Positions 58,795 through 64,000 of a DNA stretch of 64,000 bases are shown piece after piece (positions within the stretch are counted from its first letter, which is position 1; each line of letters starts with the position of its first letter). The stretch comes from Polaromonas sp. (GTDB taxonomy: Bacteria > Pseudomonadota > Gammaproteobacteria > Burkholderiales > Burkholderiaceae_C). The notes under the pieces are model-generated. The model did no database searches and was not told the DNA's origin. It saw only the letters and a program-made list of their open reading frames with translations. Location: the NCBI GenBank assembly GCA_021153985.1, contig JAJKJM010000041.1, positions 19,384 to 83,383 on the forward strand, in the 5' to 3' direction. The position numbers and the translations under genes are program-made.

Positions 58795-59715
58795 TCAACC
58801 GCCGAACAAACCGGCGGGCAGGCCCGGGCTGTCCATGGCGACCGCGAACAAGCCGCCGGCCAGCGGCTGGCTGGCAAGCTGTTCAGGCGTGAGCCCGGTC
58901 CGGGCGGTGCTGATAAAAAGTGTGCGTAGGTCCGGCCCGCCAAAAGCGCAGTTGGTCACATGGCTTGTCGGCAGCGGCAGGCGGCACAGTTCCAGCGCGG
59001 TGACCGGGTCATGGCAGCTGACGCAGGCGCCGCCCCAGTGGGCAATCCACAAGCGGCCCGCGGCGTCGGTGGTCATGCCGTCGGGCACGCCATCCTCCGG
59101 CGCGAAAGCCAGCCAGAGACGCTTGTTCGACACGGTGCCGGCTGCGGCATCGAAGTCATAGGCATAGACACGGCCGTTGACCGTGTCGTTGAAATACAGT
59201 GTGCGGCCGTCGCCGGACCAGGTGGGGCCGTTGGTCACCGCAAAACCTTCGTCATGGCGCGTGCAGCGGCCATCGGGGTCATAACGATAAAGCGCGCCGG
59301 TGGGGGCCTCGCAGTCAAAGTCCATGGTCCCCGCCCAGAAACTGCCTTGCGAATCACATTTGCCGTCATTGAAGCGATTGCCAGGCAAGCCGGCCTCAGG
59401 CTGGTGCAGGTAGTGCGGCCCGGCGTTTGACGCGGGGTCAAACAGCGCGAAGCCGCGCCGCAGGGTCACGATCAGGCCGGGGGCGTAGGCCCGTTCAGCC
59501 AGCGCCGAAATTTCCTCGTCAAAAGACCAACTGCTGCGCTCGCCGGTGGCCGGGCGGAAGCGGTGCAGGCGGCGCCCAAGGATGTCCACCCAGTAAAGCG
59601 ATTGCTCGCGCGGCGACCACAGGGTGCCTTCTCCCAGCAGGGCTCCGGCCGGATGAACGCAATGCGCCTTGCCGGGCATCTCCAGGGTTGTGGGCGTGTC
59701 CAGGATCGATGTCAC
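58795..59715 (-). CDS. SMP-30/gluconolactonase-family sugar lactonase
   Basis: The 306-residue beta-propeller protein has LLGEGTLWSPREQSLYWVDILG with the metal-binding Glu, GNRFNDGKCDSQGSFWAGTM with an Asn-Asp pair, and VTNGPTWSGDGRTLYFNDT and PDGMTTDAAGRLWIAHWGG. All are ligand motifs of SMP-30 lactonases. GTG 59715 is chosen because GGGGA lies about 5 nt upstream; ATG 59679 is the alternative. It hydrolyses the lactone produced by the divergently encoded dehydrogenase. Confidence 0.93.
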   Translation of the reverse strand: MTSILDTPTTLEMPGKAHCVHPAGALLGEGTLWSPREQSLYWVDILGRRLHRFRPATGERSSWSFDEEISALAERAYAPGLIVTLRRGFALFDPASNAGPHYLHQPEAGLPGNRFNDGKCDSQGSFWAGTMDFDCEAPTGALYRYDPDGRCTRHDEGFAVTNGPTWSGDGRTLYFNDTVNGRVYAYDFDAAAGTVSNKRLWLAFAPEDGVPDGMTTDAAGRLWIAHWGGACVSCHDPVTALELCRLPLPTSHVTNCAFGGPDLRTLFISTARTGLTPEQLASQPLAGGLFAVAMDSPGLPAGLFGG

Positions 59716-59784
59716 TAAATGTCCCCGTGTTTTGCGAGCCGATACATCGGCACGGTAGCCTCTTGCTCTTGACGCGATGGATAA

Positions 59785-59834
59785 TATCAATGCATAGTGA
59801 TGTTGAAAACTTATTATTTATAAATTCATTGATA
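59785..59834. promoter_or_regulatory. Inverted repeat in the lactonase/SDR divergent promoter
   Basis: TATCAATG (59785-59792) and CATTGATA (59827-59834) form an 8-bp perfect inverted repeat with 34 bp between. The region is AT-rich compared with its neighbours. It is a plausible operator for the GbpR-like LysR protein encoded nearby. Confidence 0.45.
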
Positions 59835-59845
59835 CACAAATTGCA

Positions 59846-60682
59846 ATGTCAAATATTTCCAGCCCATCTCCTAGCTCCATCCCCACCCCAACTTCCATGC
59901 GCGCTGCCCCCGCCAGCGACACCCTGTCCGTCTTTCCCAGCCTGAAGCAGCGGTCGGTGTTTGTCACCGGCGGAGGAAGCGGTATAGGCGCCGCCATCGT
60001 GACGGCGTTTGTGGAACAAGGCGCTCGCGTTGCTTTTATTGATGTGGCGAAGGAAGCCAGTGAAACGCTGGCGCAGCAGCTCGCGGATGCGGGACATGCC
60101 CGCCCATGGTGGCGAGCCTGCGACGTGCGGGACGTGGCCGCGCTGCAAGGCGCGATCGCCGAGGCGGCCGCAGCCTTGGGCGATTTCTCGGTGCTGGTCA
60201 ACAACGTTGCCAGCGATGACCGCCACACACTGGAATCCGTGACGCCCGCTTATTACGACGAACGCATCGCGATCAACGAGCGGCCGGCTTTTTTTGCGAT
60301 CCAGTCAGTGGTGCCCGGCATGCAGCGGCTGGGCGCCGGCTCCATCATCAACCTGGGTTCCACCGGCTGGCAAGGCAAGGGCACCGGCTACCCATGCTAC
60401 GCCATTGCCAAGTCTTCGGTGAACGGCCTGACGCGCGGGCTCGCCAAAACACTGGGCCGGGACCGCATCCGCATCAACACCGTATCGCCGGGCTGGGTCA
60501 TGACCGAGCGGCAGATCAAGCTCTGGCTGAATGCCGAAGGCGAAAAGGAGCTTGAGCGCAACCAGTGCCTGCCCGACAAGCTGCTGCCCCACGACATCGC
60601 CCGCATGGTGCTGTTCCTGGCATCGGACGATGCCGCCATGTGCACTGCTCAGGAATTCAAGGTCGACGCCGGCTGGGTTTGA
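59846..60682 (+). CDS. Short-chain sugar dehydrogenase (SDR)
   Basis: The 278-residue protein has the cofactor motif TGGGSGIG, the structural NNVAS, and the catalytic YxxxK at Y185/K189 (YAIAKSSVNGL) with the preceding INLGST serine. The C-terminus has SPGWVMTERQ. It likely oxidises an aldose to an aldonolactone with NAD(P). The start at 59846 has no ribosome site; ATG 59897 is an alternative that removes the Ser/Pro-rich leader. It is divergent from the lactonase, forming the first steps of a sugar-oxidation route. Confidence 0.92.
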   Translation: MSNISSPSPSSIPTPTSMRAAPASDTLSVFPSLKQRSVFVTGGGSGIGAAIVTAFVEQGARVAFIDVAKEASETLAQQLADAGHARPWWRACDVRDVAALQGAIAEAAAALGDFSVLVNNVASDDRHTLESVTPAYYDERIAINERPAFFAIQSVVPGMQRLGAGSIINLGSTGWQGKGTGYPCYAIAKSSVNGLTRGLAKTLGRDRIRINTVSPGWVMTERQIKLWLNAEGEKELERNQCLPDKLLPHDIARMVLFLASDDAAMCTAQEFKVDAGWV

Positions 60683-60695
60683 GCGTTTACAGGCG

Positions 60696-61655
60696 CTAGT
60701 CCGCTTCGAGCTTGCGCCCGTAGAGCGTGAAGCTCGCCGTCTTCAGCGCCTTCATCATGACCTTCGCGGCGGGTGACGGCAGGCGGTCGGTGCGGGTGAT
60801 GATGCCGAAGGCGTCCATGTGGCAGGGCATGTCAAGCGGCAGCACCGAGACGATGCCGTGCGCGGCGTAATACCGCGCCACGTCGGCCGCGACCACGGCC
60901 ACCATGTCGCTTTGCTGCAGCATGCGGGTGATGAAAAGCAGCGCTGAAGACTCGACCACATTGATGGGCGGCGCCAGCCCGTCTTCCTGGAACATCAATT
61001 CAAACCGGTGCCGCAGCACGCTGCCCGCGGGCGGCACGATCCAGGCGGCGGCCACCACGTCGCGCAGGGTCAGGCCCGACACGCCCAGCAGCGGGTGCCC
61101 AGGCCTTGCCATGGCGCACACCGGTTCCTCGACCAGGGGCTCGTAGCGCAAATTCGTCTTGTCGTGCTCGGCAAAAAGGCGCGCCACGAGGATGTCCAGC
61201 CGGCCTTGCTCCAGCCGCTCCAGCAGGACCGGGCTGGTTTCGATGTCGAGCGAGATGCGCAGGCTGGGATGTTCCTGTTTGACCACGGCGACCGCCGAAG
61301 GCAGCAGGGCCAGCCCCGGCGAGGTGATCGCGCCGATGCCGACATGGCCAAAGTGGCCGGTTTTGAGCGCGGTGAGCTCGTCATGCGCCTGGTTCAGACT
61401 GGCCAGCGCCATGCGCGCGTGGCGGATCATGGTCTCGCCATACCAGGTCGGCCGCATCCCGCGCGGAAGGCGGTCGAACAGCGGCACCTCCAGAACGTCT
61501 TCCAGGTCCTTGAGCAGCTTGGACGCGGCCGGCTGGGTCATGCTCAAAACCTGTGCCGCGCGGTGAATGTTGCCTTCTTCCGCGAGCGCAACCAGCAGCA
61601 GCAATTGCCGGGTTTTAAGCCGCGCGCGTATGAACCAGTGGTTGTAAGTGCTCAT
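60696..61655 (-). CDS. LysR-family regulator (GbpR-like)
   Basis: The 320-residue protein begins with ARLKTRQLLLLVALAEEGNIHRAAQVLSMTQPAASKLL split as the HTH region, a style I know from GbpR, which controls sugar-binding-protein genes. The ligand domain follows (GHFGHVGIGAITSPGL). ATG 61655 is preferred because GGAA lies about 8 nt upstream and the GbpR family starts here; the codon at 61697 is the alternative. It is divergent from the aldehyde dehydrogenase gene and flanks the SDR gene, so it likely controls the sugar locus. Confidence 0.93.
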   Translation of the reverse strand: MSTYNHWFIRARLKTRQLLLLVALAEEGNIHRAAQVLSMTQPAASKLLKDLEDVLEVPLFDRLPRGMRPTWYGETMIRHARMALASLNQAHDELTALKTGHFGHVGIGAITSPGLALLPSAVAVVKQEHPSLRISLDIETSPVLLERLEQGRLDILVARLFAEHDKTNLRYEPLVEEPVCAMARPGHPLLGVSGLTLRDVVAAAWIVPPAGSVLRHRFELMFQEDGLAPPINVVESSALLFITRMLQQSDMVAVVAADVARYYAAHGIVSVLPLDMPCHMDAFGIITRTDRLPSPAAKVMMKALKTASFTLYGRKLEAD

Positions 61656-61678
61656 GGGGTTTTCCAGAATGCGTAGAA

Positions 61679-61717
61679 CGATATCTATTTTGTCCAAAAA
61701 ACGATTAGATCGATATC
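61679..61717. promoter_or_regulatory. Repeated CGATATC operator candidate between LysR and aldehyde dehydrogenase genes
   Basis: CGATATC occurs at 61679-61685 and again at 61711-61717, 32 bp apart, about three helical turns, and each copy contains the palindrome GATATC. The position between divergent genes fits a LysR operator. Confidence 0.45.
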
Positions 61718-61760
61718 AAAATGAATCATAAACTGCAGCGTGACAAAAAACGAGGCTTTC

Positions 61761-63212
61761 ATGAAATTCGGCGAGTTGCAGCACAACGCCCGGCATTACA
61801 TCAATGGACGCTGGGAAACCGGCACCACCATGGGCATCAGCACCAATCCCTCGGATACCCGGGAGGTGGTGAGCGAATACGCACGTGCCGACCGCAACCA
61901 GACCGAACTCGCCATCCGCGCCGCCTCGGAGGCTTTGCCGCACTGGCGCCTCAGCACCCCGCAGCGCCGGGCTGACGTGCTCGACCAGATCGGCAGCGAG
62001 ATCCTGGCGCGCAAGGATGAGCTGGGCATGCTGCTGGCGCGGGAAGAGGGAAAAACATTGCCCGAAGGCGTGGGCGAAGCGGCGCGGGCCGGCCAGATCT
62101 TCAAGTTTTTTGCGGGTGAGGCGCTGCGCGTCCAGGGTGAGACCATGGCGTCGGTGCGGCCCGGCATCCAGGTCGACGTGACACGTGAGCCCGTCGGCGT
62201 GGTGGGAATCATCGCGCCGTGGAATTTTCCGCTCGCGATTCCGGCCTGGAAGATCGCACCCGCATTGGCCTACGGCAATACGGTGGTCTTCAAGCCGGCC
62301 GAACTGGCCGTCACCTGCGGCTGGGCGCTGGCGGAGATCATCAGCCGCTGCGGCTTGCCCGCGGGCGTGTTCAACCTGGTCATGGGCAGCGGGCGGGAGG
62401 TCGGGCAAACACTGGTCGACCATCCCCTCGTCCACGCGCTGAGCTTCACAGGCTCGGTGTCCACCGGCGAACGCATACTCCAGTCCACTGCCGCGCGCCG
62501 CGCCAAGGTACAGCTTGAAATGGGCGGCAAAAATCCGCTGGTGGTGCTGGCCGACGCCGATCTGGACCAGGCCGTCGAATGTGCGGTGCAGGGCTCGTAC
62601 TTTTCGACGGGGCAGCGCTGCACTGCGTCCAGCCGCCTCATCGTTGAAGCGCCCGTGCACGACGCCTTCGTTGCCCGGCTGCGCCACCGCATTGCCGCGC
62701 TCAAGGTCGGCCACGCACTGGAACAAGGGATTGAAATGGGCCCCGTGGTTGACAAGGGCCAGCTGGACCAGAATCAATCGTATCTGGAGATAGGGCGCAA
62801 CGAGGGCGCTGAACACGTCTGGGGCGGTGAACTGCTCGAACGCCCGACGCCGGGGCATTACATGAGCCCGGCGCTATTCCTGGCTCGGCCGGAGCACCGC
62901 ATCGCGCGCGAAGAGATCTTCGGGCCGGTGGCATGTGTGCTGGAGGCCGATGACTTTGACCACGCGCTGGGGCTGGCCAACGACACGCCTTTCGGCCTGT
63001 GTGCCGGCATCTGCACAAGCTCTCTCAAGCATGCCATGCACTTCAAACGCAACGCCGAGGTCGGCATGACCATGGTGAACCTGCCCACGGCGGGCGTCGA
63101 CTTTCACGTGCCCTTCGGCGGGCGCAAGGGATCGAGTTACGGCCCGCGCGAGCAGGGCCGCTACGCCGCGGAGTTTTACACCACGGTCAAGACCGGCTAC
63201 GTGCTGGCATGA
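61761..63212 (+). CDS. NAD(P)-dependent aldehyde dehydrogenase (ketoglutarate-semialdehyde type)
   Basis: The 483-residue enzyme has the ALDH motifs: NFPLAIPAWKIAPALAYGNT, catalytic Glu about 253 (LEMGGKNP) and nucleophile Cys about 287 (TGQRCTASSR). Sequence style (HYINGRWETG, VDFHVPFGGRKGSSYGPREQG) resembles alpha-ketoglutaric semialdehyde dehydrogenases of non-phosphorylative pentose pathways. ATG 61761 has GAGG 6 nt upstream and is preferred over the in-frame GTG 61740. It is divergent from the LysR gene and precedes a sugar-binding protein gene. Confidence 0.93.
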   Translation: MKFGELQHNARHYINGRWETGTTMGISTNPSDTREVVSEYARADRNQTELAIRAASEALPHWRLSTPQRRADVLDQIGSEILARKDELGMLLAREEGKTLPEGVGEAARAGQIFKFFAGEALRVQGETMASVRPGIQVDVTREPVGVVGIIAPWNFPLAIPAWKIAPALAYGNTVVFKPAELAVTCGWALAEIISRCGLPAGVFNLVMGSGREVGQTLVDHPLVHALSFTGSVSTGERILQSTAARRAKVQLEMGGKNPLVVLADADLDQAVECAVQGSYFSTGQRCTASSRLIVEAPVHDAFVARLRHRIAALKVGHALEQGIEMGPVVDKGQLDQNQSYLEIGRNEGAEHVWGGELLERPTPGHYMSPALFLARPEHRIAREEIFGPVACVLEADDFDHALGLANDTPFGLCAGICTSSLKHAMHFKRNAEVGMTMVNLPTAGVDFHVPFGGRKGSSYGPREQGRYAAEFYTTVKTGYVLA

Positions 63213-63278
63213 GCCGTATGAAGACTACGGAAGATCACGGAAGAGCTGTCAGTTCGATTTCAACCAAAAGGAGACAAC

Positions 63279-64000
63279 ATGAAAATTAATCGCCGTACCC
63301 TTGCCGCCGCGCTTGCGTGCGCCCCCCTCGCCGGCTTGCTGCCGGTCTCGGCCTGGGCGCAAAAGCCCATCGTGCTGGGCTTTAGCCAGGTCGGCGCGGA
63401 GAGCGAATGGCGCACCGCCAACACCGAATCCATCAAGTCGGCCGCCAAGGACGCCGGTATCGAACTCAAGTTCTCGGATGCGCAGCAAAAGCAGGAAAAC
63501 CAGATCAAGGCGATCCGCTCCTTCATTGCGCAGAAAGTCGACGTGATCGCGTTCTCGCCCGTGGTCGAGTCGGGCTGGGAAACCGTTCTGCGCGAGGCCA
63601 AGGCCGCCAAGATCCCGGTGGTCCTGACCGACCGCTCCGTCAACGTCAAGGACACCTCGCTGTATGTCTCCTTCATGGGCTCCGATTTTGTGGAGGAAGG
63701 CCGCAAGGCTGGCCGCTGGCTGGTCGAGAACATGAAGGGCAGCAACGGCCCGGTCAACATCGTCGAACTGCAGGGAACCGTGGGTTCCGCACCGGCCATT
63801 GACCGCAAAAAGGGCTTTGAAGAAATCATCAAGGCCGACCCGAAGTTCAAGATCATCCGTTCGCAGACCGGTGACTTCACCCGGGCCAAGGGCAAAGAGG
63901 TGATGGAAGCCTTCCTCAAGGCCGAAGGCAAGAAGATCAATGTGCTCTTCGCGCACAACGACGACATGGCCATAGGCGCGATCCAGGCGATTGAAGAGGC
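63279..64000 (+). CDS. Sugar ABC transporter periplasmic binding protein (YtfQ-like), 3' end outside window
   Basis: The first 240 codons are visible. A Tat/Sec-type signal (MKINRRTLAAALACAPLAGL, cleavage near AWA) precedes a type I periplasmic binding domain (IVLGFSQVGAESEWRTANTE split, QKQENQIKAIRSFIAQKVDVIAF, NIVELQGTVGSAPAIDRKKG). This matches galactofuranose-binding YtfQ and related arabinose/galactose receptors. AAAAGGAG, 6 nt before ATG, supports the start. The transporter's other genes should follow outside the window. It supplies the substrate for the dehydrogenase/lactonase route upstream. Confidence 0.94.
   Translation, partial: MKINRRTLAAALACAPLAGLLPVSAWAQKPIVLGFSQVGAESEWRTANTESIKSAAKDAGIELKFSDAQQKQENQIKAIRSFIAQKVDVIAFSPVVESGWETVLREAKAAKIPVVLTDRSVNVKDTSLYVSFMGSDFVEEGRKAGRWLVENMKGSNGPVNIVELQGTVGSAPAIDRKKGFEEIIKADPKFKIIRSQTGDFTRAKGKEVMEAFLKAEGKKINVLFAHNDDMAIGAIQAIEE

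Overview
The window reads as high-GC chromosomal DNA of a betaproteobacterium, most likely family Comamonadaceae (Polaromonas/Rhodoferax/Variovorax type). The basis is the many LysR-type regulators next to small catabolic operons, the gene content, and two copies of a short intergenic element (15911-15975, 39516-39580) of a kind I associate with that family. I see no rRNA, tRNA, insertion sequence, prophage or CRISPR array.

Layout. 1-8300: a LysR regulator cut by the window edge, divergent from an operon for an alpha/beta hydrolase, a complete peptide-type ABC importer and a C45 (penicillin acyltransferase-like) hydrolase. 8450-11690: a TTG-started membrane sensor with a catalytically dead nucleotidyl-cyclase domain, followed by a lone NMT1/SsuA-type binding protein. 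12060-15880: a Tat-exported three-subunit molybdenum aldehyde oxidoreductase closely resembling PaoABC. 15980-18900: a phospholipase D/cardiolipin synthase-type enzyme, a zinc alcohol dehydrogenase and a 48-residue membrane protein.

19175-36561 is a seven-gene, 17.4-kb unit with minimal spacing: glgE, a treS-maltokinase fusion, glgB, glgX, treZ, malQ and treY. Together the products can run a closed cycle. Trehalose becomes maltose, then maltose-1-phosphate, then branched alpha-glucan; the glucan is debranched and returned to trehalose by TreY/TreZ. The GlgE carries an extra N-terminal domain of about 400 residues that looks like a degenerate GH13 barrel.

36600-48700 looks like a stress and housekeeping island: DUF3606, GFA, VOC, PAS and CheB-type proteins, small membrane proteins, a homospermidine synthase with an amine-oxidase-like flavoprotein, an orphan ClpP-like peptidase with an intact triad, an SDR-DoxX fusion, and a pair of unusual ferritin-like proteins. 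The octamer GTCCTACA occurs upstream of four genes in and near this island, always pointing towards the gene. Its distances to the start codons fall into two classes (47/49 and 125/127 nt). I consider this the best candidate for an undescribed regulatory signal here.

48700-57700 holds small regulator-plus-enzyme clusters (LysR/RidA; AraC/MFS/CurA-type reductase; LysR/DsbA-like/MBL-fold/SnoaL; enoyl-CoA hydratase). 57800-64000 is a sugar-oxidation locus: aldose 1-epimerase, SMP-30 lactonase, sugar SDR, GbpR-like LysR, an aldehyde dehydrogenase of the ketoglutarate-semialdehyde type, and the start of a sugar ABC binding protein that runs off the window. It fits non-phosphorylative oxidation of a pentose or hexose, although no dehydratase is visible.
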